A DNA stretch of 64,000 bases from Parabacteroides goldsteinii DSM 19448 = WAL 12034 (GCF_000969835.1 NZ_KQ033913.1:1765144-1829143); one strand, 5' to 3'. Counted from the stretch's first letter, positions 19,523 through 28,310 are shown. Notes: a model not told the origin generated them from the letters alone. Made by a program: numbers and translations.

Positions 19523-19852
19523 TTATTTATATAATCGTAAATAGTCTGCTATCACTTTACGTATACGGTCAGAGGACTGGTTAGAGTTTGCTATCGACAA
19601 AAGGTATATTGTCTCCTTATAGATCAAGTAGTAAATTATATTTTGCTTACAAATCAGATAACGAACCTCTAAAGTTTCAGTAGAAAATATATCATCATGA
19701 ATACCCTAGTTAGGAAACTTAGTTAAGGTTTCAATATATCCCATTATATCAGTATATACACGTTGGGATACACGGCTTCCAAAATCAGTCTCTACATATT
19801 CTAATATAGAGAAAAGTCCTTCGGTAGCAAAAGATGACCAAACTATTTCCAT
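19523..19852 (-). pseudogene. ParE/RelE-family toxin broken by a nonsense codon
   Basis: Reading from the ATG at 19852, a 109-codon frame gives a protein with the ParE/RelE toxin pattern: an N-terminal helix pair (FATEGLFSILEYVETDFG), the strand LEVRYLICKQNIIYYLIYKE, and a C-terminal helix with the SNQSSDRIRKV segment. Codon 49 (19706-19708) is TAG in frame, between FPN and GIHDDIF, while the rest of the frame stays open to a TAA at 19523-19525. The ATG overlaps the end of the antitoxin gene, as in intact toxin-antitoxin pairs. A single base change from a sense codon would explain the defect. The toxin is therefore likely inactive. Confidence 0.8.
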
Positions 19853-20076
19853 CCCATTCGAGCCTTCACTAATTCATCTATCTGGTTATGGGATATGACC
19901 AATCCTTTATCGAAATCAGAAACAGCTTTGGATATGGCACTTCTAAACATATCTTCAGAAACAATATCCAGATAAGTGCCCCGCAAGTCAGCAGAAACAT
20001 AAGCAGCAGAAGGTTCCTCCAACTTCGAAGAGTGAATATTTTCTTTTGATTTATATGGATGCGATTGTTTTGCCAT
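19843..20076 (-). CDS. antitoxin of a type II toxin-antitoxin pair
   Basis: A 77-residue protein that directly precedes and overlaps the broken ParE/RelE-like toxin frame. The basic N-terminus is followed by SEDMFRSAISKAVSDFDKG and a C-terminal QIDELVKARMGW helix that probably binds the toxin. It has its own leftward promoter element at 20095-20102, so it can be expressed independently of the polysaccharide operon. The antitoxin family cannot be named with certainty. Confidence 0.65.
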   Translation of the reverse strand: MAKQSHPYKSKENIHSSKLEEPSAAYVSADLRGTYLDIVSEDMFRSAISKAVSDFDKGLVISHNQIDELVKARMGWK

Positions 20077-20094
20077 TTCGTTATTGATTTTTTA

Positions 20095-20102
20095 CAAAGC
20101 TA
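20095..20102 (-). promoter_or_regulatory. -7 promoter element of the antitoxin gene
   Basis: TAGCTTTG read leftwards fits the Bacteroidetes -7 consensus TAnnTTTG and lies about 20 bases upstream of the antitoxin ATG. Confidence 0.5.
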
Positions 20103-20121
20103 TATAAATAAACCATTAAAA

Positions 20122-21696
20122 TCAAAATATCACCTCTTTATTCACAACACCCCACTCTCCGACATTCCGTTCTTCTTTATTAAACGAAACACCGACCTTT
20201 ATCAGTTTACGGTTATCTACTTTATAAGGCAACAAATAGCCTTTATCATCAATCTGTTTTAAGGCTTCTTCTACACTTCCATCCAACTTGAATTCGAAAA
20301 CATAGATATATTCCCCGGTTTTAACAACTGCATCCGCACGACCTTTGGCACTACGAACTTCAGCATCACAGAATTGTCCCATCAACTTAAAGATCAGATA
20401 AAAAACAACCTGATAATGACGCTCTGTTTTGTCATTCAGCTCATAAGGAAAATCTGCAAAAAAAGCACGAATACGTTGCATAAAAGCATCTACATTACCC
20501 GACTCCAGCTCGTCTACAAACTTGCCGATATAAAAACCTCTTTCGTCATCAGAGATAGATGAATAAAAAGGAGTGATAAAGTTCAGGAATCCATAACGCA
20601 CCTCTTCATTGGGAAATTCAAGTTTATAGAGTTTGAAACGGGCATCGTATTCTTTGATGGTCAGATATCCGCTTTGATAGATTAACGGGATCGGATTATT
20701 CTGCTCGGCACGGTATTCGGTAAAAGCCGATGCCTGTGTCTCTACACCATCGATCAGAAGGCGAAGATCGTATTCGCTTTTTTTCAATAATTCTACTAAA
20801 AAGGTGGGAGTTCCTGTCTGGAACCAATAATCGCCAAATTCTCTTTTTTCTAATGCATTTAAAGTACTAAAAGGATTGAATACTCCTTCACGGTTCGGAT
20901 GGAAATGGTATCCATCGTATTGTTTAACCATTGTTTCAAATGTTTCATCCAATGAAAGAGACTGCATTTGACCTAGTTGTTCCAATTCCGGATGAAAGTT
21001 TTCGGCCAACTCCTTATGCGTTATACCACAAAGAGTAGCATAATTGTAATCAAGGCTTATGTCATTGAGCTGGTTCAAATCGCTGAAAACACTGACTTGT
21101 GCAAATTTAGTGACACCGGTCAGGAAAACAAAACGCAGATAACGATCCGTACTTTTCAGTACACCGTAAAACGCTTTCATTGTACGCCGATAGGCATCCA
21201 GCAGAGGTTCATTATTAATAGCCTGCAAAAGGGGTTTATCGTATTCGTCGATCAATACAACCACCTGACGACCGGTTTGCTCCCAAGCACGACGGATAAC
21301 ATAAAAGAAACGTTCTTCCGGAGCACGTAATTTCATTTCATCCCCGTAAACAGCTTCCCACATCTCTAAATATTGATTTAAAATAGCTTCCAGATCCGCT
21401 TCCGTTTCATATTTACGGGCATTCAAATCAAGATGCAACACCGGATAAGTAAGCCAATCGTGTTCCAATTTTTCAATGGCTAACCCTTGAAAAAGTTCTT
21501 TTCGTCCTTGAAAATAAGCGTCCAAAGTAGAAATCAACAAACTTTTTCCGAAACGACGAGGACGACTGAGGAAATAAGGGATCTCACTTACTGCCAAACG
21601 ATAAACCAGTTCAGTCTTATCGACATACAAATAGTTTCCATTCCGAATCTTCTCGAAACTTTGTATTCCTATTGGTAATTTACGATTCGTCATCAT
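20122..21696 (-). CDS. AAA-ATPase-like / PD-(D/E)XK nuclease domain protein
   Basis: A 524-residue member of the PF09820-PF08011 family that is multiplied in gut Bacteroidales. The N-terminal ATPase-like domain starts IGIQSFEKIRNGNYLYVDKT and has SRPRRFGKSLLIST as its phosphate-binding loop and VVLIDEYDKPLL as the Walker B-like strand. The C-terminal about 130 residues hold the degenerate nuclease fold (GRADAVVKTGEYIYVFEFKLDGS, with the D...ExK core). Its cellular role is not known. It has its own -7 element and, with the toxin-antitoxin pair, interrupts the polysaccharide operon between wecA and ugd. Confidence 0.85.
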   Translation of the reverse strand: MMTNRKLPIGIQSFEKIRNGNYLYVDKTELVYRLAVSEIPYFLSRPRRFGKSLLISTLDAYFQGRKELFQGLAIEKLEHDWLTYPVLHLDLNARKYETEADLEAILNQYLEMWEAVYGDEMKLRAPEERFFYVIRRAWEQTGRQVVVLIDEYDKPLLQAINNEPLLDAYRRTMKAFYGVLKSTDRYLRFVFLTGVTKFAQVSVFSDLNQLNDISLDYNYATLCGITHKELAENFHPELEQLGQMQSLSLDETFETMVKQYDGYHFHPNREGVFNPFSTLNALEKREFGDYWFQTGTPTFLVELLKKSEYDLRLLIDGVETQASAFTEYRAEQNNPIPLIYQSGYLTIKEYDARFKLYKLEFPNEEVRYGFLNFITPFYSSISDDERGFYIGKFVDELESGNVDAFMQRIRAFFADFPYELNDKTERHYQVVFYLIFKLMGQFCDAEVRSAKGRADAVVKTGEYIYVFEFKLDGSVEEALKQIDDKGYLLPYKVDNRKLIKVGVSFNKEERNVGEWGVVNKEVIF

Positions 21697-21726
21697 ACGC
21701 TATTTTAATCTTTGTCAAGTGTTGAA

Positions 21727-21734
21727 CAAAGATA
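21727..21734 (-). promoter_or_regulatory. -7 promoter element of the PF09820 ATPase gene
   Basis: TATCTTTG read leftwards, a perfect match to TAnnTTTG, about 30 bases before the start codon at 21696. It suggests the ATPase gene is transcribed on its own as well as from the operon. Confidence 0.55.
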
Positions 21735-21768
21735 AACATTTATCCGGATAAAGCGGAAACCTGAAAAG

Positions 21769-22866
21769 TTAATAGTTAAAACGTTTTATTGATTTATTCA
21801 ACCAACCTATCAACACAGACCATAACAGAATATCCAGAAAAAGAATCAGGTTGTTATTGATCGTATTAATCAGTGCCATATTCAAAACACATAAGACACA
21901 AGCCAGTCCTAAAATGCATACCACTGCTTTTTTACATGTCAGACCTGCATCCAGGCATTTATGATGAATATGATTCCGGTCGGCAATAAACAATGGTTTA
22001 TGATTTCGGGCACGAATCAACATGACGCGGAAAACATCGAAAGCCGGTACTATCAACGGGGCAAAAGCGACAATGATCGCTCCTTCGAAATAAGGATGTA
22101 TCTGCGGATTGACTGTTGCATAAGAGATCGTAAGAAATGCCAGCATATAACCTAATGTCAAACTACCGGTATCGCCCATAAAGATCTTCGTACAACGGTC
22201 CGCCTTCCCAAAGACGTTATAATAGAAAAATGGGAGTAATGTGCCCAATGCCGAAAAAGCAAACATGGCATATACCCACTGGCTATAATAAAGATATAAA
22301 CTTCCTAAAACACTTAGGGCAATAATACTTAACCCGGAGGCCAGGCCATCGATACCGTCAATCAGGTTGATGGCGTTGATGATAAAGACTGTCATTAATA
22401 TCGTAAGAGGAATTCCTATATACGGACTCAATTCGTGAATACCTGCCAACCCGTATAAGTTATTGATCCATAATCCCGCCAGAGGGAACATGGAGGCGGC
22501 TAGGATTTGTATAAAGAATTTTGTCCGATAACGTAGTCCGACCAGATCGTCTTTTATACCGGATAAATACAATAACGTGAGACCACAGATCAAGAAGAAA
22601 AATTCGGGAATGATAAAATGGAGCCTGTTTTCGGCTATTTCGAAGCCGATCAGGTAACGTAATCCGGTCACAAAAGAGAGTGAAAACAGGATTGTAGGAA
22701 CAAATGAAATACCACCTAAACGGGGAATTATTCCGTCGTGAACTTTTCGTTCATTAGGTATATCAAATAGTTTTTTTCGATAAGCGACAACCAGGATACG
22801 CGGAATTATCAGGGCTGAGAGCAATATAGATAAGACTAAAGACAGGGTTGTCAATAAATAAGCCAT
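21769..22866 (-). CDS. wecA: undecaprenyl-phosphate GlcNAc-1-phosphate transferase, WecA/MraY family
   Basis: A 365-residue integral membrane protein with about ten segments that loads the first sugar phosphate onto undecaprenyl phosphate to begin a glycan repeat unit. Family motifs are present: DIPNERKVHDGIIPRLGG near residue 36, NAINLIDGIDGLASGLS near residue 163, and MGDTGSLTLGY near residue 230, which together carry the conserved aspartates. A histidine-rich loop (DRNHIHH) is typical of WecA. It is the first gene of the leftward locus and lies just downstream of the putative invertible promoter. Confidence 0.9.
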   Translation of the reverse strand: MAYLLTTLSLVLSILLSALIIPRILVVAYRKKLFDIPNERKVHDGIIPRLGGISFVPTILFSLSFVTGLRYLIGFEIAENRLHFIIPEFFFLICGLTLLYLSGIKDDLVGLRYRTKFFIQILAASMFPLAGLWINNLYGLAGIHELSPYIGIPLTILMTVFIINAINLIDGIDGLASGLSIIALSVLGSLYLYYSQWVYAMFAFSALGTLLPFFYYNVFGKADRCTKIFMGDTGSLTLGYMLAFLTISYATVNPQIHPYFEGAIIVAFAPLIVPAFDVFRVMLIRARNHKPLFIADRNHIHHKCLDAGLTCKKAVVCILGLACVLCVLNMALINTINNNLILFLDILLWSVLIGWLNKSIKRFNY

Positions 22867-22930
22867 TAATTAATACTAGTTTTTTGATATGACAAGGTTC
22901 GTCAGTCACATAAAGTGTACTCACGAACAG

Positions 22931-22966
22931 GATGACTAGCTAAAACGATCGTTTTTTCTAGTCATC
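22931..22966. repeat. left near-palindrome of putative invertible promoter
   Basis: A 36-bp near-palindrome with outer arms GATGACTAG / CTAGTCATC and core AAAACGATCGTTTT centred on 22948-22949. A very similar site lies at 23071-23104, and the two share a long identical stretch around AACGATCGTTTTTTCTAGTCA-type sequence. Paired palindromic sites around a promoter are typical of serine-recombinase inversion sites in Bacteroidales capsule loci. Confidence 0.75.
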
Positions 22967-23038
22967 ATATTGTCCGATTTTACTATGATTAAAAAAATGT
23001 TGAAGTATTGAATTTCAAATAATAATTGAATTTCTTTG

Positions 23039-23068
23039 TTTGTTATATATTTTTTTTGCTTACTTTTG
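23039..23068 (+). promoter_or_regulatory. promoter inside the putative invertible segment, pointing away from the locus
   Basis: TTTG at 23039-23042 and TACTTTTG at 23061-23068 fit the Bacteroidetes -33/-7 promoter (TTTG, 18 bases, TAnnTTTG). It reads rightwards, away from wecA. Inversion of the DNA between the two palindromes would place the -7 element near 22968-22975 reading leftwards, about 100 bases before wecA. No equally good leftward promoter was seen between 22867 and 23361, so the present orientation would leave the locus off or weakly expressed. Confidence 0.65.
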
Positions 23069-23070
23069 CG

Positions 23071-23104
23071 CTGACTAAAAAAAACGATCGTTTTTTCTAG
23101 TCAG
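23071..23104. repeat. right near-palindrome of putative invertible promoter
   Basis: A 34-bp near-palindrome with outer arms CTGACTA / TAGTCAG and core AAAACGATCGTTTT centred on 23087-23088. Aligned with the left site it has three mismatches in direct orientation and three in inverted orientation across about 31 bases, so recombination could join it either way. Confidence 0.75.
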
Positions 23105-23361
23105 TACCTATTACATATAAAAATCTAGTATACTGCATATTAACACACACTTTAAGCCATATTCTTTATATGAATAAAGTCATTTTTCAGTCAAAACCTA
23201 AAACATTAATTCCATACAATAAGTAAGGCAATAATACACTGTTTTTTATAAGTAATTAAAAAGATGAGATTTCCAGAAATAGGTTTATTTTCATAAGGAG
23301 AGTGGACGTTCCGATGATGGCAAACTTCAAAAAGAGAGGTTATATACTTCTGAAAAATAAA
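23105..23361. other. intergenic region without a supported gene
   Basis: AT-rich sequence between the right palindrome and the terminator of the cobalamin adenosyltransferase gene. It has only very short frames (18-33 codons) in the rightward direction. In the present orientation the invertible promoter would transcribe this stretch. Nothing here is convincing as a gene. Confidence 0.5.
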
Positions 23362-23406
23362 AAAATCTTGCAAATTCACTTTTCAATCGTGAATTTGCAA
23401 GATTTT
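23362..23406 (-). terminator. terminator after the cobalamin adenosyltransferase gene
   Basis: A perfect 18-bp stem (arms 23362-23379 and 23389-23406) with a nine-base loop. Read leftwards it is followed by a T-rich tract, as expected for the end of the leftward gene at 23438. It also separates that operon from the polysaccharide locus. Confidence 0.85.
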
Positions 23407-23437
23407 AGAGTTTAATTTAACTATTGCCGGATATGGA

Positions 23438-24010
23438 TTACTCTTTCTTTTTTCTTTTATAGAGGAAAGAGTTCCAACGTTCTTCGGCATGGTCCTGTTG
23501 AAACATTTCGTAACGAGCCATAGTGAAAAGTAGGTCTGAGAGGCGATTCACGAACTGCATGATTTCTTCCGGAAGCGGATCTTTCCGGTATAATGTCCAT
23601 AAACGACGTTCGGCTCGACGGGCAATGGTACGTGCCAACTGCAAATGGGCGGAGATCAGGGTACCGCCGGGCAGGATAAAGAAACCATTATCCTGCATCT
23701 GTCCGGTAAGTAGATCTATTTGTTGCTCACAGAAGGACACAAGGTCCTCCGATAAACTGTTAGGGTTCTTGTCGCGGATAGCGGAAGGGGTTGCCACGTG
23801 CGACATGACAACCATCAACTCCCGTTGTATTTTACCTAAGACATCCTGCCATTCATGTTCGGGAGGTAATAAAGCCCGCACGATACCGATTTGTGCATTC
23901 ACTTCGTCAAGCGTACCGTTGGCTTCGATACGGATATCGTCTTTATCAACCCGTTCGCCGCCGTGGATACCGGTACGGCCTTTATCTCCTCCCCTGGTGT
24001 AAATTCTCAT
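23438..24010 (-). CDS. PduO-type ATP:cob(I)alamin adenosyltransferase
   Basis: A 190-residue enzyme that transfers the adenosyl group of ATP to cob(I)alamin. The N-terminal ATP-binding GGDKGRTGIHGG and the C-terminal helix NRLSDLLFTMARYE are the PduO family signatures, with RRAERRLW before it. Length is typical. It lies two bases downstream of the flotillin-like gene, and cobyrinate diamide synthase is encoded 3 kb away, so cobamide use or salvage is a local theme. No diol-utilisation genes are nearby. Confidence 0.93.
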   Translation of the reverse strand: MRIYTRGGDKGRTGIHGGERVDKDDIRIEANGTLDEVNAQIGIVRALLPPEHEWQDVLGKIQRELMVVMSHVATPSAIRDKNPNSLSEDLVSFCEQQIDLLTGQMQDNGFFILPGGTLISAHLQLARTIARRAERRLWTLYRKDPLPEEIMQFVNRLSDLLFTMARYEMFQQDHAEERWNSFLYKRKKKE

Positions 24011-24011
24011 A

Positions 24012-25640
24012 TTACTTCTTCGTTGTATCTTTCTTTTCGTCTTTTTCTTCCGGACGAATGATTCCTTTTACGGTTTCGCCGATAGGCAATTTATCCAATA
24101 CGCCGAGACTCGGGGCAACGGTTTTAACCAATTGATTCAGGAAATTACCGGTTGTGCCCTGGCCACCGTCAAAGACGGTGATATCGCCAAGCTGCATGTG
24201 TTCAAATGCCTTCACCTGTTCGCCGGCAATTTCTTTCCACTGGTCTACCATCTTATACTGGATAGCGATAGTCGGGTTCGATTCGGCTGCCTCAACCATT
24301 GCCTTGAAACCATCGGCTTCAGCCAGCAATGATTTCTTTTTACCTTCGGCCTCGGCTTCCAGTTTCATCTGGATGGCACGGGCTTCGGCTTCGGCCTGGG
24401 CCAAAGTTGCCTTTGCTTTCGCTTCGGCTTCGCGGATCATCTTTTCGGCCACTGCTTCAGCTTGCAGGATGGCTTCCTGACGGGCGATTTCTGCCGGAAC
24501 GATCTTTTGTGCTTTCAGGGCTGATTCAACCTTTTTGGCTTTTGCTTCTTCCACTTCGCGCTGGGCGATTTCGCGGGCAGCTTGCACAGAGGCTTCCGAA
24601 CGGGCTGCTGCTTCACCGGCTTGTTTGCTTGCTTCGGCCTGGGTTACTGCCAGTTCGGCATCAGACTTGGCCACTTCTTTATTTGCTTCGTTTCGTCCGA
24701 CAGCGGCTTTCTTTCCGGCATCGGCCTTCTTGATTTCCATATCGGAATTTAGTTCTGCGATACGGCTTTCTTTTTCAGTATTTGCTTTTTCTATATTGAT
24801 ATTCTTATCTGCTTCGGCTTTGGCTACCTGCGACTCTTTCGAGGCATTGGCAACGGCAACCTGGGCAATACGTTCTTTATCGGCATTGGCAACTGATATT
24901 TCCTGTTGTTTCTTTGTCTCTGCAATAGCGATATCCTGATCTTTGCGTGTTTCGGCAACAGTCGTTTCACGTTCGCGAATCTGATTGGCAATCTTGATGG
25001 CACCGAGTTTTTCCTGTTCTTCGATATTGGCCTGTGCTTCGTTCAGGGCTTTGCTTTCAGCTTCTTTACCGAGGTTGACGATATAATTGGCGGCATCACG
25101 GATATCGCTGATATTGATGTTCATCAGGTAAAGACCGAACTTACGTAGTTCCGTATCGATATTGTCGCGTACCTTGGAAAGGAATTTATCACGGTCGGAG
25201 TTCAACTCTTCGATCGTCATATCGGCAATAACCAGACGCATCTGGCCATACACAACATCGGTAATCAGGTTCTGCTTGTCTTCCGGCTGCAAACCTAACA
25301 GACGTTCGGCTGCATTCTGCATCACTTCAGGGTCGGTACTGATCGCTACCGTAATGGTGGTCGGAACATCTACACGGATATTCTGCGCGGACAAGGCACC
25401 GGTCAGTTTACAATCAATCTGAAGAGGTTTCATGGAAAGGAACTCGTATCCCTGAATAATAGGCCATACGAAAGCGGCTCCACCGTGATAGAGTTTAGCT
25501 GATTTCTCTCCGGATGTCTTACCGTACACTACCAACACCTCGTCGCTCTTACACTTACGGTAACGGGACAATATCCCGATAAAAGAAAGAATGATAACCC
25601 CTACCAGGATGGCTACCATGATTAACATTTCCTGTGTCAT
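24012..25640 (-). CDS. flotillin/YqiK-like membrane scaffold protein
   Basis: A 542-residue protein with one N-terminal membrane helix (residues 5-25), an SPFH/band 7 domain (about 30-200), a long alanine/glutamate-rich coiled coil (about 200-460), and a short C-terminal tail. This is the flotillin layout and it forms membrane-associated oligomers. The neighbour just upstream is an NfeD-like protein, the standard partner. The role is probably membrane organisation; a specific function cannot be deduced. Confidence 0.9.
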   Translation of the reverse strand: MTQEMLIMVAILVGVIILSFIGILSRYRKCKSDEVLVVYGKTSGEKSAKLYHGGAAFVWPIIQGYEFLSMKPLQIDCKLTGALSAQNIRVDVPTTITVAISTDPEVMQNAAERLLGLQPEDKQNLITDVVYGQMRLVIADMTIEELNSDRDKFLSKVRDNIDTELRKFGLYLMNINISDIRDAANYIVNLGKEAESKALNEAQANIEEQEKLGAIKIANQIRERETTVAETRKDQDIAIAETKKQQEISVANADKERIAQVAVANASKESQVAKAEADKNINIEKANTEKESRIAELNSDMEIKKADAGKKAAVGRNEANKEVAKSDAELAVTQAEASKQAGEAAARSEASVQAAREIAQREVEEAKAKKVESALKAQKIVPAEIARQEAILQAEAVAEKMIREAEAKAKATLAQAEAEARAIQMKLEAEAEGKKKSLLAEADGFKAMVEAAESNPTIAIQYKMVDQWKEIAGEQVKAFEHMQLGDITVFDGGQGTTGNFLNQLVKTVAPSLGVLDKLPIGETVKGIIRPEEKDEKKDTTKK

Positions 25641-25666
25641 AATTTAATCGTTGAGTTTATTATTTA

Positions 25667-26161
25667 TTACTGTATATAAATTGTTCCTGATTCAACCTTG
25701 CAGATCAACGTACGGTCGCCGGTCTGGTACTTTTTTCCTTCCAGGGAACGGACTTCCACCTCACGCAAGGCTCCGTTCTGGGCGACCTGAACGATATAGC
25801 GAACTCCATCGTGTGCATAGATCGTACATTCCCGGCCCACCAGGGCTTCTGTCTTTTCCGGTTTGTTTTCTTTTTGAAGCTGATAGGCTTTCTTATAGAG
25901 AAACCATAGGATAAAAACGAAGAGCAACCCGATCAGGATGCCGATCAGGAAAGTAGAGATGGCCGTACTTTTGGCAATATACATATACCATCCGAAACCG
26001 ATGCAGAAGTGGGTTAATCCTTTAAAAGATACTGCGCTGCTGAGATCGACATCAATATCCGTGTCCGTATCCAGGTCTCCGAAGAAGATAGACATGATGA
26101 ACTGTATCAGAAATATGGCGGAAGCAACAACTGCGATTCCAAGAAAAATAGTATTGACCAT
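25667..26161 (-). CDS. NfeD/YqiJ-like membrane protein, flotillin partner
   Basis: A 164-residue protein with two or three membrane segments (about residues 5-28 and 60-90) and a soluble C-terminal OB-fold-like domain beginning near ALVGRECTIYAHDG. This matches the NfeD/YqiJ group, which is encoded next to flotillins in many bacteria. It directly precedes the flotillin gene with a 26-base gap and is probably transcribed with it. Confidence 0.8.
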   Translation of the reverse strand: MVNTIFLGIAVVASAIFLIQFIMSIFFGDLDTDTDIDVDLSSAVSFKGLTHFCIGFGWYMYIAKSTAISTFLIGILIGLLFVFILWFLYKKAYQLQKENKPEKTEALVGRECTIYAHDGVRYIVQVAQNGALREVEVRSLEGKKYQTGDRTLICKVESGTIYIQ

Positions 26162-26232
26162 GGCATTGAATTATTAGTTTACACGAAAATAAGGATTATT
26201 TTATTAAAACGAGCATATATAAGAAAAATATG

Positions 26233-26240
26233 TATGTTTG
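26233..26240 (+). promoter_or_regulatory. -7 promoter element of the AlkD-like gene
   Basis: TATGTTTG fits TAnnTTTG. It overlaps an upstream in-frame ATG at 26234, which therefore cannot be the translation start; the ATG at 26264 is used instead. Confidence 0.55.
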
Positions 26241-26263
26241 TAGTAAATATATCATATCCTCTT

Positions 26264-26971
26264 ATGAAAACAGTCATTGAACAAGTACGCCAGGCACTGG
26301 TTGACAATATCGACGAAAAGACCCGGCAGAATGCCCAGGGTTTCTTTAAGGAAAAAATTTTGTACCACGGTGTGAGAATCCCCACGGTTAATAAGATCAG
26401 TAAGGAGTTTTATGCATTAATCAAAGAACTTCCTAAGAAAGAGATATTTACTCTTTGTGAAACTTTGTGGGAATCAGGATATTCGGAAGAATCTTATATT
26501 GCATGTAATTGGTCTTATTATCTTCATGCGCAGTATGAACCGGAGGATTTTGACGTTTTCGAAAAGTGGGTGGACAAGTATGTATCCAATTGGGCTTCCT
26601 GCGATACATTATGTAATCATACGGTCGGTACTTTTGTTGAGATGTATCCGGACTATATTTCCCGTTTGAAAGAGTGGGCGCATTCTGAGAACCGGTGGAT
26701 GAAACGGGCAGCTGCCGTCACACTGATTATCCCTGCCAGAAAGGGCCTTTTCCTGAAAGATATATTTGAAATTGCCGATACTCTTTTCTATGATACGGAT
26801 GATTTGGTACAAAAAGGCTACGGATGGATGTTGAAGGCTGCCAGTGAAGCATATCAGAAAGATGTATTCGACTATGTGATGGCTAAGAAAGCGGATATGC
26901 CGCGTACTTCGTTAAGATATGCGATCGAAAAGATGCCGAAAGAGATGAAAGTGTTGGCAATGGCTAGATAA
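26264..26971 (+). CDS. AlkD-like DNA alkylation repair protein
   Basis: A 235-residue all-helical HEAT-like repeat protein of the AlkD DNA glycosylase family. Characteristic segments are GVRIPTVNKISKEF, the NWASCDTLCNHTVG region that carries the conserved W and D of AlkD, and RWMKRAAAVTLI. It would remove positively charged alkylated bases. The start at 26264 is chosen because the upstream ATG lies inside the promoter element. Its 3' end overlaps the convergent cobB gene by eight bases. Confidence 0.88.
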   Translation: MKTVIEQVRQALVDNIDEKTRQNAQGFFKEKILYHGVRIPTVNKISKEFYALIKELPKKEIFTLCETLWESGYSEESYIACNWSYYLHAQYEPEDFDVFEKWVDKYVSNWASCDTLCNHTVGTFVEMYPDYISRLKEWAHSENRWMKRAAAVTLIIPARKGLFLKDIFEIADTLFYDTDDLVQKGYGWMLKAASEAYQKDVFDYVMAKKADMPRTSLRYAIEKMPKEMKVLAMAR

Positions 26972-28289
26972 GTCCGTTCAGATAGTCGATAAACCATTGG
27001 TTTCTTGACGGATCGCCCCAATAAAGGTGGGTGTATCCGGCTAAGACGTTCTTATATCTGTATAAAGGGGTAGCGACAGGGCTTCCTTTGGCTGTGCAGG
27101 CGGTAGCGACGGAAGGCAGTTCCTCTTTCTGAGGCTCAATACGGGAATAATGGAACTCGTGTCCGGTCATTACATAATCATTATAATATAATGTACGGTA
27201 TCCCAGACGAAGTTTCATTTGCTCCATAGTAGCCGACTGGTTCAGTAAACCGACCATCGGAAAACTACTCCCATCCGACGATTTTATTTTATTGCATAAA
27301 TACATCATTCCTCCGCATTCGGCAAGTAGCTTCCCTCCTGCTTCTGCATAATCGCGGACAGATTGAAGCATGGAACGGTTTGATGATAAACCGAGAAGGT
27401 ATAATTCGGGATAGCCTCCGGGCAAGTATACAAAATCGGATTCCGGTAATACGGAATCGTGAAGCGGACTGAAAAAGGTAACTTCTCCCAGCCTGTGCAG
27501 CAATTGAATGTTCTCCTCATACGCAAAATTAAAGGCGGTATCACGAGCGATCGAGATTTTCAAAGGAGAAGGCAGCGTTTGTTCAAGCTGAACCATATGA
27601 GAGTTAGAAACAGGTTGGCAGGCGGTCAATGCCAATAGCCTGTCGATATCGACATGTTTCTCTACCAGGGCGGCTACACGGTCGGCAAATGTATCAAAAC
27701 AAAATGTCTCATCCAGGGTTAAGCCCAAATGGCGGCTCGGTATCTCTACGTCGGCCTGTTTGGGAAGGTATCCTAATGCTTCGACACCGGCATCTTCACA
27801 GGCTTGTTTCAAAAAGGAATAATGAGTTTCGGAAGCTACAAAATTGAAAACGGCTCCGACAATGTTTATCTCTTTATAGAAGTTTTTGAAACCGTACAGC
27901 AAAGGGGCAACGGAATAGGCTGTACTTTTTGCGTTTACGATCAGGACGACAGGTATATTTAATGTACGCGCGATTTCAGCACTACTTCCCTGCATAGCAT
28001 CGTATCCGTCAAAAAGGCCCATCACGCCTTCGGTTACCGCATAATCGGCTACCGAAGTATAGCGTCGATACAAATCACATATATGTTGTTCGGACATCAT
28101 GAAACTATCCAAATTGACGGAAGGACAACCGGCGGCCATTTTATGATGGCGCGTGTCGATATAGTCCGGACCACATTTGAACGGCCGGACTTTTCCATAC
28201 CGATTCTTCAACGCCCGAAGCAAACCGAGTGTAAATGTTGTCTTACCGCTTCCTGACGATGCGGCTCCGATCAGTAGATGAGATTTCAT
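26964..28289 (-). CDS. cobB: cobyrinate a,c-diamide synthase
   Basis: A 441-residue two-domain amidotransferase of the CbiA/CobB family. The N-terminal synthetase has the P-loop GAASSGSGKTTFT and the family segment FKCGPDYIDTRHH. The C-terminal triad-type glutaminase has the nucleophile in LLAECGGMMYL and a histidine in GHEFHYSR. It amidates the a and c carboxylates of cobyrinate in corrin ring assembly. Other corrin ring genes are not in this window. Confidence 0.93.
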   Translation of the reverse strand: MKSHLLIGAASSGSGKTTFTLGLLRALKNRYGKVRPFKCGPDYIDTRHHKMAAGCPSVNLDSFMMSEQHICDLYRRYTSVADYAVTEGVMGLFDGYDAMQGSSAEIARTLNIPVVLIVNAKSTAYSVAPLLYGFKNFYKEINIVGAVFNFVASETHYSFLKQACEDAGVEALGYLPKQADVEIPSRHLGLTLDETFCFDTFADRVAALVEKHVDIDRLLALTACQPVSNSHMVQLEQTLPSPLKISIARDTAFNFAYEENIQLLHRLGEVTFFSPLHDSVLPESDFVYLPGGYPELYLLGLSSNRSMLQSVRDYAEAGGKLLAECGGMMYLCNKIKSSDGSSFPMVGLLNQSATMEQMKLRLGYRTLYYNDYVMTGHEFHYSRIEPQKEELPSVATACTAKGSPVATPLYRYKNVLAGYTHLYWGDPSRNQWFIDYLNGLI

Positions 28290-28310
28290 GACTTATCAGA
28301 TTTAAATATC

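Noticed and set aside
24154..24939. Several rightward frames opposite the flotillin-like gene
   Set aside because: They mirror the repetitive alanine/glutamate codons of the coiled coil and have no independent support.
23438..28289. A complete cobalamin biosynthesis operon
   Set aside because: Only an adenosyltransferase and cobyrinate diamide synthase are present, separated by flotillin and repair genes on differing strands.
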